DNA from: Pseudomonas mosselii
GTDB taxonomy: Bacteria > Pseudomonadota > Gammaproteobacteria > Pseudomonadales > Pseudomonadaceae
Reading direction: 5' to 3'
Length of the DNA stretch: 64,000 nt
Assembly: GCF_019823065.1 (NCBI RefSeq)
Contig: NZ_CP081966.1
Coordinates: forward strand, 3,193,501-3,257,500
Under the pieces are notes generated by a model. That model searched no databases. It saw nothing but the letters and a program-made list of their open reading frames with translations, and was not told the DNA's origin. Position numbers and translations under genes: made by a program. Of this stretch, positions 48,333 to 58,781 are shown one piece after another (the stretch's first letter is position 1; every line of letters begins with the position of its first letter).

Positions 48333-51300
48333 ATGCACAGCCTCGATCCTCCCTACCACCAGCAACAGATCTTGCGCAGCCTGCCGGGCTGGACCAGGCA
48401 TCTGCATCCAACCCACACTCAAAGGCTGTTGCGTCGGGCACACCGGGAACACATCAAGCCGGACGGACAGTTCGCGGACTGGTTCGTCCAGGCCTCGCCG
48501 GTCCGCCAGGCAGAACTGCGCGAGGCCATCAAGCAGCGAACGACCAGTAGCAAGGCACTGGCCAAGGCCTTACAGGCTCTGCGGGGCATCACCGAGTTCT
48601 GCGAACCTTTGCTGAAGGCGCGACTGGGCGTGCAGGTCTCCCTTACACAAGCGCAGTTCAACCGTCAGCCATTTACGCAGGGCCAGATGGGTGGGTTTCC
48701 CGATCCGGACGCATCCCATGTCATGCCCCGCCCGGTGATCCTGACCGAGCAACCGACCGGCGCCGCCACGCTCACCAGCCTGCTGGAAGCCGCTCTGCAC
48801 AATTTCGAAGGCATGGCTGAGGTTGGCCCCTTCAGCACCTTGCAGCTCAGTGTCGAAGACACCACACCAATCCCTGGCTTGAGTACAAACGCTTTTGTCA
48901 GCCACTGCCGTGCACTCGACCTGGGCAAGCGCTATCAGCAGCACCTGCAAAGCCTCTATGGCGGCACGCGAAAGGCCGTGCTGCAACCGCTATGGAGCCA
49001 AGCGCGGCGCGATGAGCTTGCCGTGCAGGCGCTGATCGCCCATATGCGCAGACACCTGACGGATGAAGGCCTCCAGGCATTGCTCCAGCTCTGTACCACC
49101 GACCAAGCGCCAAGTTACGGGACGGCAACGGCCTCGGTGCTGACCTTGAGCATGCTGGGCACGCAATTGCACGACCTGTGGCTGTTGAAAGTAAACAGCC
49201 AGCCCGCCCCCGCCTGTATCGCCTACCTGCCCTTCGACGACGATCAACCTGTACAGGAGTTCATCAACCTGCTCGCCTTCGGCAGGTACCTACGGCGCCG
49301 GCTGCTGGAGCCCGGCTATCGCGAACGTTTTCTGGAACATGTCGCCCTGAAGGATCGCCCCGAGATGGCAAGAAAACTCAAGGCCAGGCTGTTCGAAGGC
49401 CCCCGGGCGCAGGTGATCCCCCTCGAGACGCCTTCCCCCGCGTTTGCCGAGACCGAACCTGGCACGCATCCCTGGCAAGGACAGGAAACGGCCAGCGAAG
49501 CAGATGAGCCACCAACACCGCGCCCCGTCCGCTTCCCGGTGCTGGCGATCCATGAAACCCCCATCGCCTTCCCGGTGTGGCCCAAGCTGTTCAACGACCA
49601 TGTACAACGCCTGCAGGACGACGCGCGCGGGGTGGCGGTACCGACGGCCGATGTCGACGCCAAGGCACGGCGTGAGCGCCTGATGCTGTGGGGCGAGCGC
49701 GGCTTCAACCTGCTGGGGGTGGCGGCCATGTTCGTCCCCGGCCTGGACGTCGCCATGCTGGCAGTGGGCGCAGGCCAGGTCATGAGCAGTATCTTCCACG
49801 GTTTCGAAGCCTGGTCCGAAGGTGACAACGCCCAGGCCGCAGGGCAGGTCGAGTCGCTGCTCATCAACCTCGGCAGCGTGATCGCCATCGCTGGCGTCGC
49901 CAAGCTGGCCAGGGCCAGCGGCTTTGTCGACGGGATGGAAAGCCTCTGGATCAATGGCGAGCAGCGACTGTGGCACCCGCAGTTGCAGCCCTACCGCAGC
50001 CCGGTCGAACTGCCGGCGGACCTGCAACCGGACAACCAAGGCATCCTGCAGTATGACAATCGGCATTTCATCGAACTGGACGATTCGCTCCACGAGGTGC
50101 GAAAGCACAGCGATGAAGACTGGCGCATTGTCCATCCGGAAGATCCACAGGCCTATCAGCCACGACTGCGTGGCAATGGCGAAGGGGCTTGGCGCTTGTC
50201 GCACGAGCGGCCGCAGGACTGGAGCCGGGTCAAGTTGATGCGCCGCCTCGGTCCGCTCTGCAAGGGCTTGAACGATGAAGAACTGCTGGCAGCACTCGAC
50301 AGCAGCGGCCTGGACCGTGGCGTGCTGGAGCAGGTCCACGCCGACGGCAGGCGCCCTCCGGCGCTGCTCGAGGACGCCCTGCGCCGGCTCAAGGCCGACA
50401 GCACCGCCGACGAGATCATCGCCAGAACCCGCCAGGGCCGCCCGTTGGCAGCCTACAAACAATTCGCCATCAGTGTGCTCGGCGAACTGCCCGGTTGGCC
50501 CGAGGATGTGGTGCTGGAGGTTTTCGAGGGGGTCGAGCCGATGGGCAGCGCCACCCGCTATGGGCGCGATCGGCTCGGTGACCAGGTAATCCAGTTGACC
50601 CGCAGCGACCTGGACAACGGCGACCTGGCCAGGATCGTCCTGGAAAACCTGGACGAAGAAACGGTAAACGCCCTGCTGCCCGAGGGTGCCTCAGCCGGGC
50701 AACGCCAACAGGCCTTGCAGACGCTGATGGCCGACCGGTTGAGCGCAAGTCGGTCGGCGCTGTTCGACAGCCTCTACAACGCTCATACCAGCGCAGCCAC
50801 GCCCACGATCTTGGCCATCGGTCGACAGTTTCCCGGCCTGCCCCGGCAGGCACTCGACGAACTGGCCAGCCAGGCCAGCAGCGCCGAACGCAACAGCCTG
50901 CTTGCAGGCCGGGTTCCCCTGCGTATTGCCGAGGAAGCACGGCTGCTGCAAGCCCGTGTGCGACTGGACCGGGCAATCCTGGGCCTGTACCGCAACAGCC
51001 TGGCCAACGCCGATAGCCAGCTGATCAGCGACAACCTGCTGGCCCGCTACCCACAAAGGTCCGCGCAACAGCGCTATCACGCGGCGCTTGCCGACCGTCC
51101 CGCAGCCGCCAGGCTGATCGGCCAGCAACCGGTGAGCCCCGGCTTTCGCTCGCCCCTGCGCCTGAGCGATGGCAGGTATGGCTACCCGCTGAGCCCAGGC
51201 GTATTCGCCTCCCGGGCCGAACGCGAGCTGCATGCCTTGTACCCCGGGCTCGGTGATCGCGAGGTCAGGCAATTGTTGGTTACCCTGCGCGTCAGGGGCA

Positions 51301-53360
51301 GCGCTACTGAACAGATTCAGGCATTGCGTGCTCAATTGGCAACACTGCGTGAACAGCTCGGCGCCTGGGCCAGCAAAGGCGCCGACGACTGGGGCGAAGA
51401 AGTCGGCGCCTACTTCACCAGGACCGCCGACCAACTGGTCCGGGCCTGGCAGCGCCTGGACGGCGAAGTACTCAGCCTGTCCAATATCACCCTCGATGCG
51501 TTGCCGCCGCTAGCGGCGCGTTTCGATCACATCGCCACGTTGACGCTGGAGAACCTCAACGTGATCGAAATGCCCGCCGACTTCCTGCAGGCCTTTGTGT
51601 CATTACGGCGAATCGATGTGCGCAGCAGCCCGCAGTTGAGCGCCGCTTCGGTCCTGCGGGCACTGCGCAATGCTCCGCAATTGCGTGAACTGCGTCTGAG
51701 CGGGGCACGCCTGGGGGAGCTGCCAGCTGTCGCCCACGAGGTATTGCCGACACTGGACAATCTGCGCAGCCTGGAACTGCCCCGCAACCGCCTCACCCTG
51801 ACCCTGCCGGACCTGCAGATGATTGCGGGCCTGCGCCTGGAGACCCTGGATCTGCGGGTCAACCGCATTGCGCTGGATGCGCAAATGGCGGGGGCCTTTG
51901 GCTCGATGCGTGCGTTGCGGCACTTGCACCTGAGCCTGAATCCGCTGGGCCTCGGCCCTGACGTGGGCAACCTGGAGAACCTGGCCACCCTGCGTCTGGA
52001 CAGCACCCAGTTGCAGCACTGGCCATCCGGGCTCGGCACCTTGATGCAGCGCACCCCATGCATGCTGCGCGAAGTGGACCTGAGCATGAATCGCATCACG
52101 CAGATTCCCGATTTCGACTCGCTGATCTACTCAGCCTATTCAGACGCACTGCTGGCCAGACGTCCTGGCTATCGCTGGCGCTTCAACTACAACCCGTTGG
52201 ATGAACGCACCCGCACAAGCCTGAGGGTCATCGGCGCCTCCGCCGAGGAAGAAACGATCGAGGCGCCTTTGCCTGCACCTGCGCAGCGAATCGACTGGCT
52301 GAGCGGTGCCAGCGAAGCCCGCCAAGCCACCTGGAACGCATTGTTTGACGAGGACCGCAACACCAGCTTGCGCGAGGTCATCGAACAGGTCGGCATGTCA
52401 GCCAGCGCGCTGCGTCAGCCCAGGGCCTTTGCCCGTCAGGTCTGGAGACTGCTTGATCGGGCTGCCGCCAGCACTCGCTTGCGCACCCGCCTTAACGAGG
52501 TGGCCAGCGAGTTCCCGGTGACCTGCGGCGATGCCGGTGCCGATGGTTTCGATACCTTGCAGGTCGAAGTAATGGCCTACGATGAGGCCGCAGAGATCAA
52601 GGCCGACTATGGAATCGCCGGTGACGAGGTTGCCACGCCACCACTGTTCCAGTTCTTTAGGCGCCTGTTCCGACGAGACCAGGTGAACGCCCTGGCCCAG
52701 GACCTGTTCAACGCCAGGCTTGCGCGACGCGATGCCCTACGTGCAATGGATGCCTGGCATGCCCAGCCATTGGACGAGCGCGGTGCCAGGCCCGCAGTAC
52801 CCGAGCTGCATCGCTTCGATACGCTGTCGGACGACGTGCTGCACAATGGCCTTGGCGAAGGCCTGGACCTGATCGAGATTCGCCTGGCCCTGCGCACTCG
52901 CCTGTCGAGGAGACTGGACTTCCCCGAGTTCCAACAGGACATGCTGTACCGGCAAACCGCCGAAATCTCGGCGCAGACCGAAGATGCGGTACGCAATGAG
53001 GTCGAGACACGGGACACTAGCGCCGACAGGCGTCGCCAGTGGATCTCTCGACACCCGACCTGGCGCCGCTTGCTGCACCGGGAATTCATTACTCGCTTCA
53101 ATGTGCTCAGGCGTCGCTGGGATGTCGGCATGGACTTCCTGGAGGGCAATGACCTGGACGGCACACTCGAACCCCCGGTGATCGAAGCGCTGACCCAGGC
53201 GCTGGGGCGCAGTCCCCTTGGCGAAGATGGCCAGCCCCTGCGCCAGCCCCTCACCAGTGAACAGTATGTCGCGGGCATGAACCGCATGGCCCTGGGCCTG
53301 GAAGCGGACGAAGACGCCCTCTACCTTGGCCTGACCGCACGCCGCGACCCCAACAACTGA
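48333..53360 (+). CDS. Giant LRR protein with NEL-type E3 ubiquitin ligase domain
   Basis: About 1675 residues. The first about 1000 residues are a DUF6543 (dermonecrotic-toxin-like) region with a hydrophobic patch, GVAAMFVPGLDVAMLAVGAG, near 470. Leucine-rich repeats follow at about 1070-1270 (LREVDLSMNRITQIPDFDSL). The C-terminus is a NEL domain with the catalytic Cys near 1398 in FPVTCGDAGADGF. NEL ligases of Shigella IpaH and Pseudomonas relatives attach ubiquitin to eukaryotic targets. An ATG at 48303 is in frame too; 48333 is preferred because GGAA precedes it. No secretion signal or chaperone gene is evident. Confidence 0.85.
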   Translation: MHSLDPPYHQQQILRSLPGWTRHLHPTHTQRLLRRAHREHIKPDGQFADWFVQASPVRQAELREAIKQRTTSSKALAKALQALRGITEFCEPLLKARLGVQVSLTQAQFNRQPFTQGQMGGFPDPDASHVMPRPVILTEQPTGAATLTSLLEAALHNFEGMAEVGPFSTLQLSVEDTTPIPGLSTNAFVSHCRALDLGKRYQQHLQSLYGGTRKAVLQPLWSQARRDELAVQALIAHMRRHLTDEGLQALLQLCTTDQAPSYGTATASVLTLSMLGTQLHDLWLLKVNSQPAPACIAYLPFDDDQPVQEFINLLAFGRYLRRRLLEPGYRERFLEHVALKDRPEMARKLKARLFEGPRAQVIPLETPSPAFAETEPGTHPWQGQETASEADEPPTPRPVRFPVLAIHETPIAFPVWPKLFNDHVQRLQDDARGVAVPTADVDAKARRERLMLWGERGFNLLGVAAMFVPGLDVAMLAVGAGQVMSSIFHGFEAWSEGDNAQAAGQVESLLINLGSVIAIAGVAKLARASGFVDGMESLWINGEQRLWHPQLQPYRSPVELPADLQPDNQGILQYDNRHFIELDDSLHEVRKHSDEDWRIVHPEDPQAYQPRLRGNGEGAWRLSHERPQDWSRVKLMRRLGPLCKGLNDEELLAALDSSGLDRGVLEQVHADGRRPPALLEDALRRLKADSTADEIIARTRQGRPLAAYKQFAISVLGELPGWPEDVVLEVFEGVEPMGSATRYGRDRLGDQVIQLTRSDLDNGDLARIVLENLDEETVNALLPEGASAGQRQQALQTLMADRLSASRSALFDSLYNAHTSAATPTILAIGRQFPGLPRQALDELASQASSAERNSLLAGRVPLRIAEEARLLQARVRLDRAILGLYRNSLANADSQLISDNLLARYPQRSAQQRYHAALADRPAAARLIGQQPVSPGFRSPLRLSDGRYGYPLSPGVFASRAERELHALYPGLGDREVRQLLVTLRVRGSATEQIQALRAQLATLREQLGAWASKGADDWGEEVGAYFTRTADQLVRAWQRLDGEVLSLSNITLDALPPLAARFDHIATLTLENLNVIEMPADFLQAFVSLRRIDVRSSPQLSAASVLRALRNAPQLRELRLSGARLGELPAVAHEVLPTLDNLRSLELPRNRLTLTLPDLQMIAGLRLETLDLRVNRIALDAQMAGAFGSMRALRHLHLSLNPLGLGPDVGNLENLATLRLDSTQLQHWPSGLGTLMQRTPCMLREVDLSMNRITQIPDFDSLIYSAYSDALLARRPGYRWRFNYNPLDERTRTSLRVIGASAEEETIEAPLPAPAQRIDWLSGASEARQATWNALFDEDRNTSLREVIEQVGMSASALRQPRAFARQVWRLLDRAAASTRLRTRLNEVASEFPVTCGDAGADGFDTLQVEVMAYDEAAEIKADYGIAGDEVATPPLFQFFRRLFRRDQVNALAQDLFNARLARRDALRAMDAWHAQPLDERGARPAVPELHRFDTLSDDVLHNGLGEGLDLIEIRLALRTRLSRRLDFPEFQQDMLYRQTAEISAQTEDAVRNEVETRDTSADRRRQWISRHPTWRRLLHREFITRFNVLRRRWDVGMDFLEGNDLDGTLEPPVIEALTQALGRSPLGEDGQPLRQPLTSEQYVAGMNRMALGLEADEDALYLGLTARRDPNN

Positions 53361-53362
53361 GC

Positions 53363-55867
53363 CTACTGGCCGCGCAGGTCTTCGAAGAAGACCTGCCGGC
53401 CGTGTACCTGGCTCGACGCGCGCGGCTGCCCGGCCACCTCGCCACTGGCCTTTTCCACATGCCAGTAGCAATGCCGGACTGCTCGCGTGACAGCCACATA
53501 GGCCAGTCTTTGCACCTCTTCCTTCTGCGCCGTGTCGAACGCCTGGGCATCACCCGGCTTACCCAGGCCGGCCAGACGGTAGACCTGGTTCTTGTAGGGC
53601 GAGCTGGTCAGGTACTGGCAATCGCCCAGCATGAACACCGTGTCAGCCTGCAGGCCCTTGGCACTGTGATAGGTCAGTTGGCGCAGGCGGCGCTGGCCGA
53701 TCGGCAAGCTAGAATCAACTTTAACAATCGATGATATATATTGCTCTATCAATAGTTTATCGCTGGATTTTCGAAACAGTATCATGACTGTTTCGCCACG
53801 TTGATAGTGCTCGATCACGGTCTCGGCCAGTGCCGCCTCGTCCCGGTCGAAGACCCTCACCGGTGCCAACGGCAATTCAGTCGCCAGCCCTGCGGCCTTG
53901 GCCTTCTTGCCAGTGATGGCCGGGGCGCCTTTGACCAGATGCTCGGCGGCATCGATGATGTGCTGCTGGCTGCGGTAGTTCTCCACCAGCATCACCCGCG
54001 TGTTGGCGGGTGACGGGAACGCCTTGGTGAACTCCATGAAGTACTTCGGCGAACTGCCGCGCCAGCCGTAGATCGACTGCCAGTCATCACCGACGCACAT
54101 CAGCGACGAATGCTGCGCCACCCGCCCGACATGCAGGGCCGGCCCACGGCGGCGGATCTCGGCCAGGCTCGCGCGCAGCCAGCTGACGATCTGCGGCGAG
54201 ACGTCCTGGAACTCGTCGATCATCAGGTGCGCCAGGGGGCGCAGCAACGGGTCGGGCAACAGCCCGAGGTTCTCCGGGTTGTTCTCGCCGAACAGGGCGA
54301 ACATGCGGTTGTAGGTCATCACCGGCGGTGACTGGGCCAGCAGGTGTGCCTCCAGCGCCTTCCAGTACAGGGCCAGGGCTTCGAAGAAGGTCGCGTCGGT
54401 GTCGCCGGACGGGAAGCTCATGGCCGCCACCGCCGCATTCACGTCCAGGCCTAGGTTCTCGATGAAACTGGCCGCAGTGACGAAGGCGTCGAGCAACGGC
54501 GCCGGGGCCAGCTCGCCCTTGACCTTGTACTCGAAGCCCGGCCCCGCCACGGCATCACCCGCCAGAGACGCCGCCAGCCGTTTTGCAGAAGAATAGTTAT
54601 CCAACCATATCAATGGCTTGTCGCAGAAGGCTTGAAACAGGGTTCGCTTGACCGCCCACTCCGCACGCACCGCCAGCTTGGCGCCCGGGCGTTGGTACTG
54701 GCCGCTCTCGGCCGGGTCGAAGCCCAACACCACCCAGGCATCCAGCCCTTCCAGGCGTCCGTGCACATGAAAGCGGCTACCACGGATCTGCACCGTGTCC
54801 CGGCAAGGTTCGATACCCTTGATAGGCCAGGCCCCGGCGGCAAACCACAGGTCCTCGATCACATCGCACAGTTCTTCGTCGCGCTGGGCCGCCAGCTGGG
54901 TCACCTGGGCGCGTTTCTGCACATCCGGGTGATCCGGATCCAGCGGCTTGAGCAGCAGGGCTTCCTGGCGCAGCGCGGCGATCAACTCGGCGAAACGCGG
55001 GCTCTGCCCCATCAGGTCGCGGTAACACAGGTTGAGCTGCTGGCGCTGGGCGTCGTTCAGGCGCAGGTCGAAAGGGTTGCTGTCGGCGTTGGCTTCGCCC
55101 CCGACAGGCATCTCGCTGCCCAGCGTCTCGAACGCCCGCACCTGGGCAAAGCCCGGCAGGCTGCGTACCAGCGGCAGGATGCGCGAGTGGAAGGTGCGCA
55201 CCAGCTCGCGCCCCTGGGCCGGCGACAGTTCGACCTGCCACTGGGCGAACACTTGCAGCAGGCGCTGGATGAAGTCCTTGCGCGACTCGCGGGTAAAGGT
55301 CACCACGGTGAGGGCATCAAGCTCGAAGCCCAGGTAATGGCGCAGCAACAGGATGCGCAGCACCAGCGAGGTCGACTTGCCCGCCCCGGCGCCGGCCACC
55401 ACACAGGTGGACGGGGTATCGCTGAAGATCAGCTTCCACTGCGCCGCGCTCGGTTGCGCCTCGGCCGGCAGGCGCTGGGCGACGTCGGCCTTGAAGCGCT
55501 TCTTCAGCTCGGCTGTCAGCGGCAGGCGCCAATCGTCGAACAGGTTGTCGTCCTGGCCCGGCACAGCGACATGCTCGGGGCGGGTATCGCGGATCACCAG
55601 GACTTGGCGCCCGGCCTCGTAGCCGTCCACCCGGCCCCGCTCGTAGCCTTCGCGCAGGCCATCGGCATGGCCGTTGCGCTGGCCCGTGGCGTGGCCCAGG
55701 AACCAGGAGTCACGGTGCTGCGCCTTCAGGCGCGACAGGCCGCGCCCCAACAGGCGGGCCGCCAGGCGGCGCAGCCACGGCAACTGGGCGGGCGGGGTCA
55801 GGTCGGCCGGGGCCTGGGGATGCTCGTGAGGCACGGTCACTCCATTGAGAATCAGAACAGCGGGCAT
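53363..55867 (-). CDS. UvrD/Rep-like superfamily 1 helicase
   Basis: An 834-residue protein. Motif I VVAGAGAGKST is at about 157-166, motif Ia VVTFTRESR, motif II LAHLMIDEFQDVSPQ, motif III VGDDWQSIYGWRG, and VAVTRAVRHCYW near the C-terminus. A helicase-IV type N-terminal extension contains GYERGRVDGYEAGRQ. It should unwind DNA in repair. GAGGTG lies five bases before ATG 55867. A patch of low GC occurs near 53705-53790. Confidence 0.9.
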   Translation of the reverse strand: MPAVLILNGVTVPHEHPQAPADLTPPAQLPWLRRLAARLLGRGLSRLKAQHRDSWFLGHATGQRNGHADGLREGYERGRVDGYEAGRQVLVIRDTRPEHVAVPGQDDNLFDDWRLPLTAELKKRFKADVAQRLPAEAQPSAAQWKLIFSDTPSTCVVAGAGAGKSTSLVLRILLLRHYLGFELDALTVVTFTRESRKDFIQRLLQVFAQWQVELSPAQGRELVRTFHSRILPLVRSLPGFAQVRAFETLGSEMPVGGEANADSNPFDLRLNDAQRQQLNLCYRDLMGQSPRFAELIAALRQEALLLKPLDPDHPDVQKRAQVTQLAAQRDEELCDVIEDLWFAAGAWPIKGIEPCRDTVQIRGSRFHVHGRLEGLDAWVVLGFDPAESGQYQRPGAKLAVRAEWAVKRTLFQAFCDKPLIWLDNYSSAKRLAASLAGDAVAGPGFEYKVKGELAPAPLLDAFVTAASFIENLGLDVNAAVAAMSFPSGDTDATFFEALALYWKALEAHLLAQSPPVMTYNRMFALFGENNPENLGLLPDPLLRPLAHLMIDEFQDVSPQIVSWLRASLAEIRRRGPALHVGRVAQHSSLMCVGDDWQSIYGWRGSSPKYFMEFTKAFPSPANTRVMLVENYRSQQHIIDAAEHLVKGAPAITGKKAKAAGLATELPLAPVRVFDRDEAALAETVIEHYQRGETVMILFRKSSDKLLIEQYISSIVKVDSSLPIGQRRLRQLTYHSAKGLQADTVFMLGDCQYLTSSPYKNQVYRLAGLGKPGDAQAFDTAQKEEVQRLAYVAVTRAVRHCYWHVEKASGEVAGQPRASSQVHGRQVFFEDLRGQ

Positions 55868-56054
55868 GTTCACCTCATCCGCAAGAAAGTGCCAGCGAAT
55901 GCTTGTGTATCAGTCAATTAGGCGATGAAGCGCATGTTGATTCGCATCCATTCGAATCGAATTAATAGATCATATAAAGCCGATATTTACGCTTTTTATC
56001 GATCTTTCAAAACCGCATCATGGCACCATTCCACCGAATCAGAGGAGCAATATC
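55868..56054. promoter_or_regulatory. Divergent intergenic region of helicase and pirin genes
   Basis: AT-richer than its surroundings. Contains the palindrome ATTCGAATCGAAT at 55950-55962 and a GAGGAG ribosome site before the pirin ATG. Presumably it holds the promoters of both genes; the precise boxes were not resolved. Confidence 0.4.
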
Positions 56055-56753
56055 ATGCTGCAACTGCGACCCTTCGAGAGCCTTGGCCACGCCAACCACG
56101 GCTGGCTGGACGCTCACCATCACTTCTCTTTCGCCGAGTACCATGACCCGGCACGTGTGCACTGGGGCAACCTGCGGGTCTGGAACGACGACCTGATCGC
56201 CGCCGGCGCAGGCTTCCCGCCCCATCCGCACCGTGACATGGAAATCATCACCTACGTCCGCGAAGGGGCTATCACCCACCAGGACAGCCTGGGCAACAAA
56301 GGCCGTACCGAGGCCGGGGACGTACAGGTGATGAGTGCCGGCAGCGGCATCGTCCACAGCGAATACAACCTGGAGAAGGTCGACACGCGGATCTTCCAGA
56401 TCTGGATCATTCCCGAGAAGGTCGGCGATGCGCCGTCCTGGGGCACCCGGCCGTTCCCCAAGGGTGAACGTGGCGAGGGCTTCGTGACCCTGGCCAGTGG
56501 CCGCGAGGGCGATGAGGACAGCCTGCGCATCCGCACCGACGCACGCCTGGTGGCTGCCACTCTGCGCGCCGGCGAAAGCGCCGAGTACCGCCTCGATGCT
56601 GGTCGACGCGGCTACCTGGTACCGGCGAAGGGGCTGATCGAGGTCAACGGGCTCCAGGCCAAGGCGCGCGACGGCGTCGCGATCGAGCAGGAGACGGTGC
56701 TGAAGGTGACGGCAGTGCAAGACAGCGAGATCGTGCTGGTCGATGTCGCCTGA
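56055..56753 (+). CDS. Pirin-family (YhhW-like) protein
   Basis: A 232-residue bicupin. The metal site is in GFPPHPHRDMEIITYVREG with a later His in SAGSGIVHSEYN, followed by the second cupin (AGESAEYRLDAGRRGYLVPA). Some members have quercetinase activity; others are redox sensors. GAGGAG precedes ATG 56055. Confidence 0.9.
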   Translation: MLQLRPFESLGHANHGWLDAHHHFSFAEYHDPARVHWGNLRVWNDDLIAAGAGFPPHPHRDMEIITYVREGAITHQDSLGNKGRTEAGDVQVMSAGSGIVHSEYNLEKVDTRIFQIWIIPEKVGDAPSWGTRPFPKGERGEGFVTLASGREGDEDSLRIRTDARLVAATLRAGESAEYRLDAGRRGYLVPAKGLIEVNGLQAKARDGVAIEQETVLKVTAVQDSEIVLVDVA

Positions 56754-56884
56754 CCCGCGCAGCCCTTGACCACGGCTTATCGTGAGTCAAGGGTCGCGAT
56801 ATTGCACTTTTTCGCCTTACTGCGCTCTATCCATGGCCAGGCTCCGCCGATCCCCGGCAGAACCGACGACTCCCACCGGTGCCG

Positions 56885-57619
56885 ATGGCCGTACGACAAC
56901 CCGCCGAGCTTCACCACCGCCTGCTGTTGGCCGCTGCCCTCGTGTGCCTGACAGCCTGCACCCAACAGCAGGGGCGCGACATGCTCACCCAGATCGGCAA
57001 CGGCAAGCCAGACGAGTTGTTCCAGACCAGTGTCGACCGCATGGCTACCCTGGCCATGCGCGACAACCTGCAAAGCTTGTACCTGCTGATGGACAAGCTG
57101 TACCTGCGCAACCCCAGCCAGTGGAGGCTGTCGGGCTACCTCGACGCCACCACGGCGGCGCGGCAGATTCGCATCGCCATCGAACAGCGCCAACCACTGC
57201 CGCAGTTGGGCGAGCGCCGCGACCTGGCAGCCTTGAGCTACGCCCTGAGCCCGGAGTTTCGCGGCGACCGGGTCGGCGCATTCATCTACGCCATCGGCAG
57301 CATGCTGGTCACCGCCCATGGCGGACGCACCGCGTTCTACATGACGGACACCCTGGACCCCTTGTTCATCAACAACGCTGCCCGCAACATCGAGAAAGCC
57401 ACCTGGATGCTGAGCCAACGCCAGGATGCCAATGGCGTGCTCCTGCTGTTTTCCAACGAAATTTCCGAACAGGGCAGCAACCTGAGCTTCGCAGTGGAGT
57501 TCGGCAAGGTCGTCGCGCGCCTGGACCTGGTGGCGCAGATGCTCGACGAACGCTACCGGCGAATCGGCCTGAACTATGCGCAGAGCCTGCTGCTGATGAA
57601 CTTCCTGCCAGTGCAGTGA
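56885..57619 (+). CDS. Lipoprotein, function unknown
   Basis: A 244-residue protein. The signal HRLLLAAALVCLTAC ends in a lipobox (LTAC), so the mature form is a lipid-anchored protein. The remainder is helical (SVDRMATLAMRDNLQSLYLL; GERRDLAALSYALSPEFRGD). GTG 56879 and ATG 56885 are both possible and neither has a strong ribosome site. No known domain. Confidence 0.7.
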   Translation: MAVRQPAELHHRLLLAAALVCLTACTQQQGRDMLTQIGNGKPDELFQTSVDRMATLAMRDNLQSLYLLMDKLYLRNPSQWRLSGYLDATTAARQIRIAIEQRQPLPQLGERRDLAALSYALSPEFRGDRVGAFIYAIGSMLVTAHGGRTAFYMTDTLDPLFINNAARNIEKATWMLSQRQDANGVLLLFSNEISEQGSNLSFAVEFGKVVARLDLVAQMLDERYRRIGLNYAQSLLLMNFLPVQ

Positions 57620-57701
57620 CGCGTGTCCGCTGATCGCACGCGCCAGCCCTGGAGCTGTGGTTGAGACAGGGATATCCGGATCGTGCAGTGCCTGTAGCGG
57701 C

Positions 57702-58721
57702 TCAGGAACTCTCCCTCACCATCAGCTCGAACCCCAGGTCCTGTTGCCCGGTGGCCACCCGCTTGCCATCGAGCAATGCCAGCAACGCCTGCGCCGCGCC
57801 GCGGCCGACCGCCGCGCGCGGGGTGCGGATCGAGGTCAGGCGCGGGACCATGTGCGCCGAGGCCGGCAGGTCGTTGAAGCCGACCATCGCCACTCGCCGC
57901 GGCACCTCGACGCCTTCGCGCAGCGCCTGCAGCACCGCGCCCTGAGCCAGGTCGTCGTTACAGAAGAAGATGCCATCGACATCCGGCGCCTTGGCCAGCA
58001 GGCGGCTGAACAGCGTGCCGCCCAGACCGATGGACGACGGCTGCGGATCGAGCATTTCCAGCTCGGGCGCCTGCAGACCGGCCTCGGCCAGGGCCTGGCG
58101 GAAGCCCTCGGCGCGTTGCATCACCCGCGGGTCGAGCTGCGCGGCGATGAAGCCCAGGCGCCGCCGACCGCGCTCGATCAGGTGGCGCGCCGCGGCGCGT
58201 CCTGCCTCGTGCTGGGAGAAGCCCACCGACAGGGCGTCGGCCTCGCCGCCCAGCTCCATCATATGTACGCACGGCACCCGACTGGCGGCGAGCATCTGCC
58301 GCGAAGCGTCGCTGCGCTCGAAGCCGGTGAGCAGCATGCCGCACGGCTGGTAGGCCAGGTAGTTGCGGATGAGGTTCTCTTCCTCGGCAATATCGTAGTG
58401 ATAGTTGCCGATCAGCACCTCCAGGCCACGGGGGCGCATCACCTCGTGGATGGCCTCAAGGGTGTCGATGAACAACTGGTTGGACAACGATGGGATCAAC
58501 ACCACCACCGACTGGCTGCGCGCCGAAGCCAGGGCGCGTGCCGCCGGGTTGGCGACATAGCCCAGGCTGGCCGCTGCGGCCATGACCTTCTGCACCAGCT
58601 CCGGCGCGACCGTGCTGACGCCGCGCAGCGCGCGGGAGGCGGTGATGGGAGAAACCCCGGAAAGCCTGGCGACTTCCGCCAGGGTGGGACGACCGGTAGT
58701 GCGCGAGCCAGTGCGGGACAT
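57702..58721 (-). CDS. gntR: LacI-family gluconate repressor
   Basis: A 339-residue regulator. The LacI helix-turn-helix is at 13-40 (TLAEVARLSGVSPITASRAL, then YVANPAARALASARSQSV) and a periplasmic-binding-like domain completes it. It stands divergent from gntK and gntT with matching operators in front of all three genes, hence it should repress them until gluconate or a derivative is bound. Confidence 0.9.
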   Translation of the reverse strand: MSRTGSRTTGRPTLAEVARLSGVSPITASRALRGVSTVAPELVQKVMAAAASLGYVANPAARALASARSQSVVVLIPSLSNQLFIDTLEAIHEVMRPRGLEVLIGNYHYDIAEEENLIRNYLAYQPCGMLLTGFERSDASRQMLAASRVPCVHMMELGGEADALSVGFSQHEAGRAAARHLIERGRRRLGFIAAQLDPRVMQRAEGFRQALAEAGLQAPELEMLDPQPSSIGLGGTLFSRLLAKAPDVDGIFFCNDDLAQGAVLQALREGVEVPRRVAMVGFNDLPASAHMVPRLTSIRTPRAAVGRGAAQALLALLDGKRVATGQQDLGFELMVRESS

Positions 58722-58767
58722 GAGTGTTGTAATTTTACCGCTTGCAGGAATGGGGAACGGTCACTAA

Positions 58768-58781
58768 GGTAGCGCTGTCTC
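58768..58781. promoter_or_regulatory. GntR operator 1
   Basis: GGTAGCGCTGTCTC, a variant of the AGACAGCGCTGTCT palindrome, about 50 bases upstream of gntR. It suggests autoregulation. Confidence 0.65.
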
